From: Nemania diffusa
Taxonomy: Eukaryota > Ascomycota > Sordariomycetes > Xylariales > Xylariaceae
Direction: 5' to 3'
Assembly: GCA_038501195.1 (NCBI GenBank)
Contig: JBBPUQ010000010.1
Location: 3,842,001 to 3,906,000 of the forward strand
Length of the DNA stretch: 64,000 nt
The notes under the pieces are model-generated. The model saw only the letters and a program-made list of their open reading frames with translations, was not told where the DNA came from and made no database searches. Made by a program: the position numbers and the translations under genes. Below are positions 21,696 to 35,694 of the stretch, piece after piece (position 1 is the first letter of the stretch; the number at the start of each line of letters is the position of its first letter).

Positions 21696-22804
21696 ATGAG
21701 CCTGTTCTGGGTGTCTGATCCTACCATCCCTCCTAATTTGATCAGAGCCCATGTAGCGAAGGATACACATGCCAGGGCGAGGAGACAGCGAACTGCTAAG
21801 TATCAGGCCAGGCGGCATAAGGAACAGCAGTCTGTCGCGCAGTCTAATTCTCGGCATAACACACCTGTCGGCAATACGGATTCTATACCCATTTACCATG
21901 GCCATAGTGTCGAGACAGGAGGCGATGGCTCCCTTGCATTGAGCCCATGTTGGCCTCTTCGTAGCCAAATTTTCACACCAAGCCATTTCGAATGCGCACA
22001 TGGCCCAATTTCGCAGTTTGAACGCTCCCTAGTACAATATTGTGAGTGTGACGCCGTCTACAACTACCATTTGTGGCAGCACGTGATACGCCATCACAAC
22101 TTCACTCGAGACAATGCTTACTAAAACTAATCATCACTAGATGTAGAAGTAGTTATTTCCCTCAACAGAGATCTCACCGATACCTCAAGCTCCATACAAG
22201 CTTACAAGGCCACAGTCTTGTTCGACTGGCTTCCAGTGGCTCTCGCAACCCCGGTCATGAAGATGGGGTTCTATCTCTGCTCTTGTCGCAGCCTGTACGC
22301 CAGGACAGGGGTAGCCCAGTACTATCAATATGCCCTACAATACAAGGCCACTTGTCTGCGGCTTCTTGCTGAGGCCATTGCAGCGACTTGTCCCTCTCAT
22401 GAACCGGTGATAAGTGACTTTATTATATCTACCGTGTTGCAGTTGGCATCAGATGAAGTAAGAGAATCCGAACTCTCCTCGAATTCCTATTCCTACGCAC
22501 GCAAGTGCCATTTCTTCACTAGCTACCACTTTAGACTGCTTGGATAAAAACGGTGCTAAAAATGGGTTTAACTTGTCTCTAGCTTATCGCCGGAGACTTA
22601 GTTGCTTGGGGCAAACATGTCAACGCTATCAACGAGATTGTCAGGCTTAGCGGTGGCCTGGATCGGATACAAGGGATGAAGGGGCTATTGCGAAAGTTGA
22701 TAGAGGTATTGTCATCCCAGGACGTACTACGACTCGTCCAAACCAGCTCCTCGCGAAATAATGATACAATGGCGTGTATTGCCTTGGAAGCATTGCTCCG
22801 ATAG
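21696..22804 (+). CDS. Fungal_trans_2-like protein without zinc cluster
   Basis: Predicted 294-residue protein in three exons (21696-22041, 22141-22457, 22583-22804). Intron 1 (22042-22140) has GTGAGT..CACTAG, intron 2 (22458-22582) GTAAGA..TCTAG; the spliced frame is a multiple of three. The start MSLFWVSDPTIPPNLIRAHV, with a basic run after it (RARRQRTAKYQARR), resembles the N-terminus of fungal transcription-factor-like proteins (PF11951) that lack the zinc cluster. The middle carries QYALQYKATCLRLLAEAIA and, in exon 3, GDLVAWGKHVNAINEIVRLS with a GG-turn, also typical of that domain. The last exon ends earlier than in full-length relatives, so a missed 3' exon or a truncation is possible. 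It may be a co-regulator of the cluster; no DNA-binding domain is visible. Confidence 0.65.
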
Positions 22805-24262
22805 TAGTGATTGACACGCGGCGAGGTGCCTGCGTACCTTCTGCTCGGTTTATATCCGCACTTAGTTGAAGATCAAGCGCTGCATATGCCGTTCGCGTCT
22901 ATTATGCTGCTTGAGAGCTGGAACTAAAGGGGAAATGTACCACAATAATTGTTACTAGACGCAGGCCTCAAACACTTTAGTGCCTAACCTAGGGCTATGT
23001 ACAGAGAGTCTCTTTTATCTGTAGCTTTAGGATCATGATAAGAGGCGACCGTGCTGAGACTACGGGGACACCTCTGATATTCAGCCTCATCGATTCCTGA
23101 CTCAGGAATCTAGCAAAGATGACATCGAAGTTCTTTTCGTTTGCCACTATGAGAGGTTCTGCTTCGAGCAAGAATAGACTTGTGACGCGAGCACTGGGGC
23201 TGTCAAAGTCTTCGGGATCGTTGAGCTAGAGGAGTAGGCGGAAAACGAGTTGGGCTGATTGAAGCGAGTGAAAAGTAAGGGTGAAGATATCGGAGTCGAT
23301 CAAGATGCGCAGAAGAAAGTAAGACTACATCTACTAGAGTGTCTGTTTGTCTCAAGGTAGCAGGGAATCCGCAGCGGTCTGCAGCAACCCAAAACTCCAC
23401 ATGCGGCTCGCCGTTGCTGGAGTAGTTGTTAAACAAACGCGTTTGAGCTCTCCGGGCATTCCTTATACCCCATGGCCTTTTTGGCGCAGAGAAAGAACAT
23501 ATTAATATTCCAGCCTCTTGTGTATTCTTAAACGACGCCGTTTCCGGGTGGACGGGGTGGGTTTCTCGAAGATGGTGTTCTCTAAAGCCGTGTCGACTGG
23601 TGTGAGGCTTGGCCGATAACGGCATCGGTAGGCCCCTTAGCTCAACCCAGAATTGGATCTTTAGAGACTGCGCTGTTTATACACCTTTTTCTCAATCGGT
23701 TCCCTATAGCCTCATAACTCTTGACGGTAGCCTACGGCCGCGGTATGGCCTAGCAGCTGCGTATAGGTACACTGCACTAACACACCATCCATCCCGACTA
23801 ATACGCGGCCGATCGCGTCACGTCCTTGAATAGTGTGGAAAACGACACATGTTGCAATACGATAAATTGCACGTTAAGCCTTGACCCACGGTGTGTACGA
23901 GCCATGTTCACCAACTAAATCCCGATATAGTCCAGGCCTGGGTTCACAATGTAACCCGGTCCCGGCCGTCCGACACCAAGCCTAGTCACAAGTGCATGCG
24001 AGCCGTGTTTGCCGACATGGACACGAATGTCGATGCGTCGCCTAAAAGGCCCGTCACAGCGTATGTACCTAGTACTAGCTGCCGATGGCATTGGAATATC
24101 TTGCATTAAGTTGGCACTCGCCTATGGTCTATGAAGATGCGACCGTGCGATGCGCAGAGAGGCGAAGACTAACAGACTCGAACTAACGTAAATCGATCGG
24201 GTGGCCTGAACAAGCTGGCTATTCATTGAACTACCTAGATCGTGCACAAGTTCCCGTACGGC
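22805..24262. other. intergenic region with an orphan open stretch
   Basis: No complete gene was found. The minus-strand stretch 23225-22995 is listed separately. The minus frame at 23203-23625 (140 codons) has a composition unlike protein and is not supported. The right end is the 3' flank of the nuclease-like pseudogene. Confidence 0.4.
22995..23225 (-). other. possible terminal exon of an unrecognised gene
   Basis: Seventy-six codons are open on the minus strand after a CTCTAG acceptor-like site, beginning LNDPEDFDSPSARVTSLFLL and ending at TAG. Composition and codon use look protein-like (mixed hydrophobic and acidic residues, no low complexity). No upstream exon with a start could be joined with confidence, and the family is not recognised. 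It is a fragment of a decayed gene or a missed last exon. Confidence 0.25.
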
Positions 24263-25837
24263 TTAAATCCCAGCCCGCCGTAAACACGCCTCCACCCACG
24301 CCAAGAAGTCTGTTTCCATCCACTTGGCTAGGATACGGAGGACGGCAAGTAGACGATAGGCCTCGTCGAGACTATGCGTCGACCCAATGCTAACGCGGCC
24401 GCAGATGTCGTAATGGGAACCGGCGTCGAACGCAAAGTAGAGCTAGCTCCTAGGATCCGGCCTCGACGAGTAGGACGGGGAGGACGGGTGGAGGCAATGG
24501 CTCATCTTGATCCGTCACACGGGAAAACTCGGATACGCGCCCGTACTATGAGGCGAGCTACATGCTGAGCTGGGCCCTGGCCTCGGTGGATTTCTGCGTA
24601 TTGACCTTGGTCTCGGTAAAAATGCCTGACGGCATGTGGCATAGAGGACTATAGGACGACTGGTCGAAACTGGCATGTCGACAAAGTAGACGACGCGTTC
24701 GAGGCTCAGTTTCTTACTAGCCCCGTGGTCTTCGTCCCCAAGTGTGGGCGAAGGCTTTAAAATCATAGCGTAGTCGATCAACTTACCAGCCGCGGGAAGG
24801 GAGACATGACGCGCAGACGTGGGCGGGAGAAAGTCCTTGGCGATATTAGCGCGAGTGACATTCTCTACGCCAACACTGGGGGTATGGGAAATCGCCAGCT
24901 CGAGCATGCGGCGATGGATGCGTTCGTTCCAGCTTGGCTCCGCTCGTGGGACAGTGCCGTAGTCTTTGGTTGTCGCCACGATTGTCTCGAGCGCCTCGAG
25001 TTCGGATAGAAGCGGTTGAAGGTGTACGAGGGACGAGAGACTGCCTTCGGCTTGCTGAGAAGGGCCTGATGACAGCTCAGGCATAGCACGTGCTAGGAAC
25101 CGAGCTTGCCGTACTTGTGCCTCTGAAATAGGAGCAGAGGGCGCTTTTGCATAGAGCATGTCGTCGCCATCGTCGCTGTCGAGTCCTAGTTCGGGACCTA
25201 GGACGTCGCGAAGCTCCAGAGGCAGATAGCCCTTCCGAAAGACGCGTTTGATTGATTTGAGAAGGCCCGCTGATCTGTGATCATCTAGTCTGCGGTTGAG
25301 TTTCACGAGGGAGATGTCCCGCCAGTATACGGGTATGTCCAGCTTCACGAGATCGTTGGCTTGTTTAATGGGACTCTGCGAGCGCGCATGGTTGAAGTTT
25401 GTCGTGGTCGATCGCAGGCTTGGGCCATCGGTGTTGGATGGCTCGGAAAAAGCGGCTTGTGACAATGTGCGGGAGAATAACGATCGGGATGGCTCGGTCG
25501 TCGTTGTGGAAACGGCGTGGGTGTTCGGAGGGGGTCCGAACTGATCCAGTGCAGCACTTATGCGACCAAGGCGTAATGATTCATCAGTTGCGTCTTCGTC
25601 TTCGTCTACTGCTGCTGTTGCTGTCGCTGTCACCCTTTTCCTTGGGCTTCGTCGCCGCAGGTGTGTGGCGGGGTCAGAGGTCTGTCGCTGTTGGTTTTGT
25701 TGTGTTCGGAGTGGTCTTCTACGCCTGTCATGAGCACGCGGCGGCGGCGGCAGCGAAGGTGAAGGGGACAACCCGATAGAAGTAGGGGAGCTCGAGAAGA
25801 CGTCGGTTAGCTACGCAAGAACTACGGTCGGATCCAT
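24263..25837 (-). pseudogene. PD-(D/E)XK nuclease-like protein, RIP-damaged pseudogene
   Basis: The body is a 418-codon frame with no ATG of its own; the apparent start ATG lies at 25837-25835 (MDPTVVLA then TAG). Blocks typical of the fungal PD-(D/E)XK nuclease-like family are seen: DIPVYWRDISLVKLNRRLDD, EPSWNERIHRRMLELAISH and KLIDYAMILKPSP. A frameshift near 24668 moves the reading into SYSPLCHMPSGIFTETKV, which holds the ETK part of the nuclease motif, then STEARAQLSM followed by TAG. Another frame change follows, and the C-terminus reads LYFAFDAGSHYDICGR to a stop at 24263. At least three of the TAG codons sit where homologues are expected to have Trp, matching CpA-to-TpA change on the other strand. 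The gene lies 440 bp from the RIP-mutated element A, so RIP leakage or RIP of a duplicated family member is likely. It is almost certainly non-functional. Confidence 0.75.
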
Positions 25838-26275
25838 ATGGTAGTAAGCCGTATGATAGATAAGTGTTGGATATGTGAGTGGGTGATAGACAGGACTAGT
25901 TGATATTATTGGTAGACACGCCGTATTGAGTTGGCACACCAACCGCTTTGATCTTGCGGGGCAGAATCTTGGTGTCGAGCTAGCCCTTTAAGTTCCCGCT
26001 TTGCACCGCGATCCTTAGTACACACTACCTAAGGTACCTAGCTAGATAGGGGTAAGTACCTACCTAACCAATAAAATAGCAAAGGCTTGGTGGGTCAGTC
26101 TGGGGTAGTTGTGGTGCATCCTAATGTGAGCTAAACATAGCGTACGCAATACTACCTGAAATCTAGGCATACTGTGAATGAAGACTTTATTAGTGGATCT
26201 CAACATATTAAATAAAGTGAATATAATAAGCGACTCGCATAAGCGCCGGCCTAAAGGCTGTGTAATATTGAAACT
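25838..26275. other. intergenic up to the element A insertion
   Basis: Ordinary base composition gives way to AT-rich sequence only at the LTR. Short words such as TACCTACCTAA and CTAGATAGG occur. The last five bases (26271-26275, AAACT) are one copy of the element A target duplication. Confidence 0.6.
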
Positions 26276-26669
26276 TGTAACGGTATAAGTGGGTCCAGTG
26301 GGGCGAGCCCAAAGGGTTAAGTTATAAGATTTATTTAAATAAGCTTATTTAATAAAAAAGCTTAAAAAAAAGCTTTTATAAAAGTTTTTCTATTATTTAT
26401 AATATTATTTATTAAAATTACTATTTATTATAAATATTTATTATTATAAACAAATAAAAATAATTATAAAATTAAAACTTAAATATAAAATATTAAACTT
26501 AATTTTAATATTTATTAAAAATATATATATATATATAAAGTTTAAAAATTAAAAAATTAAAATAATTAAAATATTAAATAAATTTTATTTTAATATATTT
26601 TTTAAAATTGTTTTAATTATATTAATTTTATTTTATTTATTAAATTTAATTATATTTTTATATATAATA
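26276..26669. repeat. left LTR of element A (394 bp)
   Basis: Starts TGTAACGGTATAAGTGGG and aligns base for base with the copies at 39793 and 52395. The outer 60 bp keep many G and C; the inner part is almost pure A/T. That gradient places the edge of RIP inside the LTR. Confidence 0.9.
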
Positions 26670-29600
26670 GTTATAAATTTAATTTATTTATTAAATTAAT
26701 ATTTTTTTTTATAAATAATTTTAATTTTTATTATTATAAATGTTTTTATTTTTTTTTTTTTTTTTATATTATTTTAAAAATTTTTATTTATTTTTAATAT
26801 ATTTTTTTTTATATTTTTATTATATTTTTTTAAAAAAATTAATAAAAATATTAAAATAATTTTAAAAATTAGTTTTAATTAATTAAAATAATATAATAAA
26901 TTTAAGTTTTAAATTATAATATAAAATATTTAAAATTATATTAATTTAAATAATATTATATTTATATTTAAAATTAAAATTAAATTAAAATTTTTTATTT
27001 ATAAAAATATTAAATAAAATTTTTTATAAAAATAAATTAATTAATATAAAAAAATTTTTAAAAAATAAAAAGTTTAAAATAATAATAACTTTATAAAAAA
27101 TATTATATTATTAATTTTTAAAAAAATATAATTAATAATATTTAATATTATTATAAAATATAATAAATTTATTAAAATTTATATTAATAAAATATTAAAA
27201 TATATAATTAATATTTTTTAATATATTAATTTATATAATTAAATTTTAAAAATAATTAATTTTAAATATTTAAAAATAATATTAATATAAATATTAAATT
27301 AATAATTAAATATTTAAAAAAAAATTTAGTTTTTATATAATTAATTATTATAAATATTTTATTAATTAAATATTAAATAGTTTTAAATTAAGTTTTATAA
27401 TATATAAATTTTATTTATTAATATAAAAATTAAATAATTATTTATAAAAAAATAAAAATATATTAAATATTTAATATAATAAAAATATTTATAATTAAAA
27501 AATTTTAATTATAAATAAATATATTATTTTTAAATAAATTATTAAATAATTTTTTATTTTATTTTAAAATAAGTTTTTTTATAAAAAATAAATATTTATA
27601 TTAAATTAATTAAAATAAATCTTTAAAAAATTTATTTATAAAAATAAATTAAAAAATTTTTAAAATATTTTAAAAATTTATTATATTTTAAATAATAAAA
27701 CTTAAAAATAATTTAAAAAAAAAATTATAAAAAATAATTTAAAAATTTTTAATATTTTTATAAATATTAAATAAAATATATTTATTTTTAATATTTAAAA
27801 ATATATAAATTTTTTTAATATATAATTATAAAATTTATAAAAAAAATATTAAAAAAAATATTTTTTATAAAAAAAATAAAAAAAATTAAAAAATAATAAA
27901 AATATATTTAATAAAACAATTTTTAAAAAAAAATTTAAAAAAATAAATAAAAAATAAAAAAAACTATTTTAAAAAAAAAAATTTAAATAATAAAAAAATT
28001 TAATATAATAATAATACAATATATATAATAATTAATTTATTTTTTTTTAAATTATATTTAATTTTAAATATTTATATAATTAAAATTTAAAAATTATATT
28101 TTTTATTTAATAATATATTATTAAATAATTATAATATTTTTTATTTTATAAATAATAAATTATTTTTAAAAAAGAAATTTTTTAAAATTATTAAAAAAAA
28201 AGTAATAATAAATATTAATATTTTTTAATTTTTAATTTTAAAAATAAAAATTTAAATTATAAAAAATATTTTTTTTAAAAAAAAAAAAAAAATTTAATTA
28301 ATTTAATATTTATTAAAATAATATTTATAAAAAAATTTTATATAAATTTAATTTTTAAAATTTATTTTTAAAAAATAAAAATATAATATTATAAATTAAA
28401 TTATATATTAAAATTTAATAAATTTAAAAAAAATAATATAATTATTAAATTTTTAAAATATTATAATTTAATATTTTTTTAATATAATTTATTTTTTATT
28501 TATTTAAATTAATTTTTTATAATAAATATAATATATATTTTAATAAAAATTTTTATAAATATAATAAAATTTTTAATAATTTTAATATAAATAAAACAAG
28601 TTTTTTTATATTAACTTTTTAAAAATTTTTTAAAATTAAAAAGAATTTTTAAATATTTATAATATTTAAAATTAAAATATTTAAAATTTAAATTATTTAA
28701 AACATTAATATATAATATAAAAAATATAAAAATTAATAAAATTTTATAATTTAAATATAAAAATTATATAAAAATATATATTTTATAAAAAATTTTTAAA
28801 TAAATTTTTAAAAAAATATTAATAAAATTTTTTTATAAAATTTTTTAAAATTTATTTAATTATTTAAAAAAAGTTTATAAATTATAATAAATATTAATAT
28901 TTAAAAATAAATTTAATAATATAATTTAATTTTATTTTTTTAAAAATAAAAAATAAAACTTTATATTTAATTAAATAAAAAAGTTTAAATATTAAATAAT
29001 ATAATAATTTAAATTTTTTATAATAAAATTAAAAAATAATAATAAAAAAATAATTATTATTATTTAAAAAGTTATATATTATAAATTTTAAATTAAAAAA
29101 AAAAAATTAATTTAAAGTTTTTATTAAATTATATTAAAAAATTAATAAAAAATAATAAAAAAATAATTAAAAAAATAATTAAAAAATTAATTAAAATATT
29201 TTTAAAAATTAAAATTTTAAGTTTTTTTTAATTAAAAATAATTTAAATAATAATTTAATTATATATTATTAATTTTTTTAAAAAAAAACAATTTTTATAT
29301 ATTTTATAAAATATTTAAATTATAATTTAATTAATATTTTAAATAATATATATTTAAAATAAAAAAAAAATTAAAAATTAATTTTAAATTAAATTAAAAT
29401 TAAATTTTTATATATAAATATAAAATTTATTTTTTAAATAAAAAAAAAAAAACTAATTATAATTATTAAATTTTTAAAATAAAATTAAAAATATATATTA
29501 AATATTTAATAAAATATATAATAAAAAATTTATATAAAATTTAAATTTTTTATTTATAAAAAATAATTTTAATAAAAAATATTAAATTTAATAAAAAAGT

Positions 29601-30132
29601 TTTTTATAATAAAAAATAAAAATATTTTAAAATTAAAATTTTAAAAATATAAATAAATAAAATTAAATTAAATAAATTTAAAAATATTATAATTTTAAAA
29701 ATTTAAAATTTATAAAAATTTATAATAATAATAAATTAAAAAATAAATAAAAATATTTTAAATAATTATAATAATAATATTTAATTTATTAATAAACTTT
29801 TTAATATTTATTTAAAAAAATAAAATTTAAAAATAAATATAATTATAATAAAACTAATTAAAAAATTTATTAAAAATTATATATTTTAATTATAAAAACT
29901 TTTAATTTTTTAATAAATATTTAAATTTAAAAAATAATAAAATAATATAAAAATAAAAGTTAAAAAAATAATTTAAAATAAAATAATAATATTTTTAAAA
30001 AATAAAATATTTTAAATTTTTTAAATTAATATATAAAATATTAAAAATAAATTAAATAAAATTTTATAATAATATAAATATTAAATTATATTTAAAATAT
30101 TAAATAAATTATTTTAAATAAAATATAAATAT
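26670..30132. other. internal region of element A, left part
   Basis: Nearly pure A+T with long homopolymer and TA-dinucleotide runs and no usable reading frame. This is the degraded 5' or 3' internal part of element A. Confidence 0.7.
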
Positions 30133-30440
30133 TATTAATAAAACTTTTTATATATATATATATATATAAATTTAAAATAATTTATAAAGTTTAAAATTTA
30201 TTTTTAAATTTTAAAGTTTTATATTAATTTATATATATATTTTATAAAAAAAAATATAATTAAAAAAATTATATATAAATTATTTATATATATATATATA
30301 TAAAACTTATGAATTTTATAAATTTTAATAAATTTTTATATTTTTTATTTATTTAATTATTTAATAAAAGTTTTAATTTAAATTTTAATTATATATATTT
30401 AATATATATATATAAATTTTATTAAATTATTAATTTTATA
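30133..30440. repeat. left LTR of element B (308 bp)
   Basis: Begins TATTAATAAAAC and ends TTTTATA; matches 35695-36002 throughout, differing mainly by C/T and G/A exchanges. More strongly mutated than the right copy. Confidence 0.88.
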
Positions 30441-33400
30441 TTAAAGATTTTTTTTTTTATATAATAATTTTAATTTTAATATTAATTAATTTTTAATTAT
30501 TTTTTTTACTATTTAATTAATTTATATATATTTTTATTTATATAATTAATTTATTTATATTAATTAATTTTTTTAATATTTAATTAAATATTTTTTTTAT
30601 ATAAATATTTATTAAATTATTTTTATTATTAATTTATTATATTTTTATAATTTTATAATTTTTATATATTTTTTAAAATAATATAATATTAATTATAAAT
30701 TGCTTTTTTTATATAATTTTTAATTTAATTAAATATTTATATAAAATTTTAAAATTAATATATATAATTAATAATATAATTAATAATTTTATTATATAAA
30801 TAATTTTTTAAAAAGTTATATTTAATATAATAATATAATTAAATTTATTAATTATATTATATAATTTATTTATTAATATATTATATATAATTTATTTATA
30901 TTTAATTAAATTTTAATAAATAATATTATTTTTAATTATAAAAATATTTTTTATATAGTTTTTATTAATTAATATAATTATAAATTTAATTTAAAAACTT
31001 AAATTTTTATTGTTTATAAATATTTTATTAATAAAAATAAAAATTTTTATATAATTAAAATTTAAAAATATATAATATAGTTTTTATTATATATTATTAA
31101 TTTGCTATTATATTTATATATTTAATATTTTAATATTATTTTTTAATAGTTTTTAAATTTATATAACAATTAATAAATTATATAATATTTTTAATTAATA
31201 TATTAATATAATATATATATTTTAAATTTATTAAATAATATATTATTAAAAATAATTTTTTATATAAAAATTAATAATATATAATTGTTTAATTTATTTT
31301 TATTAAATAAAAATTTTTTTTTATTTATTTATTTAAATTATATTTTTATTAAATTTAATAAAATATTTAAATATTAATTTTATTTTTAATTTTATATAAA
31401 ATAATAGCTTAATTTTTTTTTATATAAAAACTTTTTAAATATAATATTAAAAATATTATTTATTTAAAGTTTTATAATTATAAATTTATTAAGTTTTATT
31501 TTTAATATATAATAAATATAAATTATATATAAATATTTTTATATTTAATTTTAAATAATAATATTTATAATAAATTTTATATTAATATAATAGTTATATA
31601 ATTTAAAATATAATATTTATTAAATATTTATTTTTTAATTTTTTTAATAAATAAATATAAATTCTTTGATTTAATTTATTATATAATTATATATATATTT
31701 AAAAAATATTTTATAGTTTTATATATATATTATAATTTTAAATTAATAATAATTTTAAAGTTATAATAAACTATTAATTTATATATTAAATTATTAATAT
31801 TTATATATAAATTTAAACTTTGTTATTATTTTTATAATTTTATATAATTAATTTAAACTTTTTATATAGTTTAATTATTTTATTTTTAATTTTTTATATA
31901 AATTTAATTTAAAAATCTTTTATTTAATTATATTAATTTAAGTTATATTATATAAATTAAAATATATTTTAAATTATTAATATATTTATTTTAATTATAT
32001 TTAATTATTTAAAAAATATATTAAATATAATAATTATTTTATTTTATTTTAATTATATAATTAAAATATAATTATTAATTTTTTTTAATATAAAATATTA
32101 GTTATTAATAAATATAAATAACTTTTTTAATTTATTTTTATATTAAAATTATAGCTATTTAATAATTTAAAAAAAATTATATAAAAAATTATTTTTTTTA
32201 TATAATAAATTAAATATAATTTTTTATTAATAATATAATTTAATTTATATATAACAAAATTTAGCTAATTTATTTATTATATTAATTATAATATTATAAT
32301 TTTTAATTATAAAAATTTTATATAGTTTTATTTAGCTTTTATATTTTTTTTATATTATAATTTTATTTTAAATTAATAAAAAAAATATTTTATATAATAA
32401 TATTAATTTATTTTTAATTTATATAACTTAGTTAATATTAACTTTTATATAAATATTTTTTAATATTTTTATAATTTTTTATATAGCTTTTATTTTTTAA
32501 ATAATTTTTAACAAAAAAAATAAATTACTATTAATTTTAAAATAAATTTTAAAAACTAATAAAATAAATATAAAACTATTTAATTTAGTTATATTATTTA
32601 AAACTTTTATAATTATTTATAATATTGTTTTTTTATTTATATAATAATTAATTTTTTTATATAAAATATTAAATATATAATAAAATAATATATATATTTA
32701 TTTGACTTTTTTAATAATTTAATATGCTTTAATAAATATTTTTTTATATAAAATTCTAATTAATTATATATTATTATAAAATTTTTTAAACAAAAAATTT
32801 ATATCAAAGTTATATATAATATAATTAAATAGTTTTTAATATATTAAAATTTAATATTAATATAATATATTTTAAATATTATATATATTTAAAAACTTTA
32901 AAAATTTAGCTATTTAAAACAAAATATTTATATTAATTATATATAAAATTAATTATTTGTTAATTTAAATAATATTAATAATAATTTTATAATTAAAATT
33001 ATATTTATTTTTTAATAAAAATTTAAATTTTTTTAAAATTTAGTTATATAATTAATAATAATAATAAAACTTTTTAATTTTTTAAAATATTAAAATATTA
33101 ATATTATTATTTTAGTTTTTTATAATAATTTTATAAATTTTTTTATATAAAAATATTTAAATTAATAATATAACTTTTAAAGTTTTTATTTTATAAAATA
33201 ATTTATAATTTTTAATTAATTAATATTAAAAAATAAATATTTTTATTTTTATATAATTAATATTATTATATTATTTTATTATATAATTATATTTTATATA
33301 TTATTAAAATAAATATATAATCGATTTATATTTTATAATAACAATAAAAATAAAGTTAATATATTTAAAATATAAAATTTAATTAATTTAATCGATATTA

Positions 33401-35355
33401 AAATTATTATAATATTTATAACTTTAAAACTTTTAATATTATTAAATTAAATTGCTATATTATTTAAAGTTTAATTTATTAATATAAAAAAGTTTTTTTA
33501 TATAAAAGTTTTAGTTTAAACTTTTTTAATAGTTAAAATTTTAATTATATTAATATTTTATAAAATATTTTAATATTTTATATTATATTAATTATTTAAA
33601 TAGAAATTATTTAATATTAATATTTAGTTTTAAATATATATTTAAATTTTTTTTATTATATAATAAAAATATATTAAATTTATTAAAAATTAAACTGTTT
33701 TATTTTAAATTTTAAAATTTAAATTATTATTAAATTTATTATTATATAAAAAATTTTTATTATTTTTATAATTTAATATAAATATATTATATTTTTTATA
33801 TAATAAAATTTTTTATTTTAAAATATTATATATAATAAAATATTGCTTTTTTATTTTTGATTTTTTTTATTAGTTATAATTAATAAATTAATAACTAAAC
33901 TTTTTATAAATAAAATATTTTTTGTTATTTTTATTATTTTTATTATATAATTGTTATAATTTTTAATAAAAAATTTTTTTAAAGCTATAATTATATAATT
34001 GTTTTAACTATTTAATATTATATTATTTGTTAATAAAATAAATATTTGTTATATAATAGTAATTTATTTTTTAATTTAAAAAAATTTATAATATTATTTA
34101 TAAATTAAAAAATAAAGCTTTATATATAAATTTTTAACTAATTAAAACAAATTTAAACTTAAATATATTAAAATATATTTATATAATTGCTATATAAAAT
34201 AGTATTTTTTTATAATAGCTAAATTTTAAAATATATTATATAAATTAAAACTTATTAATTATAGTTTTTAATATTTTAAATATTATTTTTATTAAATTAT
34301 TTTATTTTATTTATATAAAAATAATAATAATTTAATCGATTTAATATTAATTATAATTAATTATTATATTAAAATAATTATTAAATATTATATAAATTTT
34401 GTTTTATTTATATATTAAATTAATATAATTAAAATAATATTATTTAATTTTTTTTTAATATAAAAAAAAATATTATATAATATTGTTTTTTAATAATTTT
34501 AAGTTAATAATATATTAAAATAAAAATTTAAGCTTTATTATATAATATATTATATAATTTATTATTATAGTTTTAATTAAATTATTATATTTTAATAAAT
34601 ATAATAAATTAAACTATTATAAATAATTTAAATAAAAAAAAGTTTATATAATTAATTTTTATATATAAATAAAAATATAAAATATATAATATAAATTTTT
34701 AAATTTCTATTTATATAAAAAAATTAAATATTTAATTATTAATATTAAATACTATATAATATATTAATATTATTAGCTTTAATATAGTTAGTTATAATAT
34801 TAAAAGATTTATTTATATAACTATTAATTTTAATATATTTGCTAGTATAAATATTGAAGCTATTTATATAAATATATTATTATTTGATTTTTTTTCGTTG
34901 TTTTTTGCTGAATTTTTTAAAAATATATATAAATCAATTATTTAATATTTTTTTATATACTTTGATATTTTTGTTATATTCAACTATTATAATAAATATT
35001 TATTTAAATATATAACTAATATTTATAAATATAAATTTTGTTCAACTATTAAAATTTATTATAAATATTTATATAAATTATTTGTTTTTGATTTTTAATC
35101 ATATATATTTTTTTAAATATTATATAAAATATATTGATAATTATATTAAAATAATTATATTATTTAAATCAATTATAATATTTTAATATTTAAAGTCAGT
35201 TTTGCTTTTTTATTTAAAAATGTTGATACTGCTTTTTTTAGTTATATTTTTATATAAAAATAAATATAATTTTTTATTTAAAAATTTAAAATAGTTATTT
35301 TTAGCTGTTACAGCTGCAGCTGCTATAGCTAATTTTGTTACAAATCTTAATATAG

Positions 35356-35394
<39 letters not shown>

Positions 35395-35694
35395 AAGTTA
35401 AAAAATAAATAAATAAATAAAATAATTAAAAAATTAAATATATAAAATAGCTTATAATTTTATTGATTTTTATATAAAAATAACTAAATTATTATATAAA
35501 AAATCACTTTAATTTTGCAATATTTAAACTTTTTTTATTTAATAGTTAATTTAACTCTTTTTTTTTTAATCGATATAAATAGTAGTTTATTTTTTATACA
35601 AAAAATAAAAAATTAAATATAAAAGCTATTTTATAACTAAACTTTGTTTTTATATTTTGTTAATTTATAATTATATTTTATAATTATTAATTAA

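Noticed and set aside
23203..23625. 140-codon minus ORF
   Set aside because: His/Arg/Pro-rich composition, no motif, no splice context; overlaps the better candidate exon in another frame.
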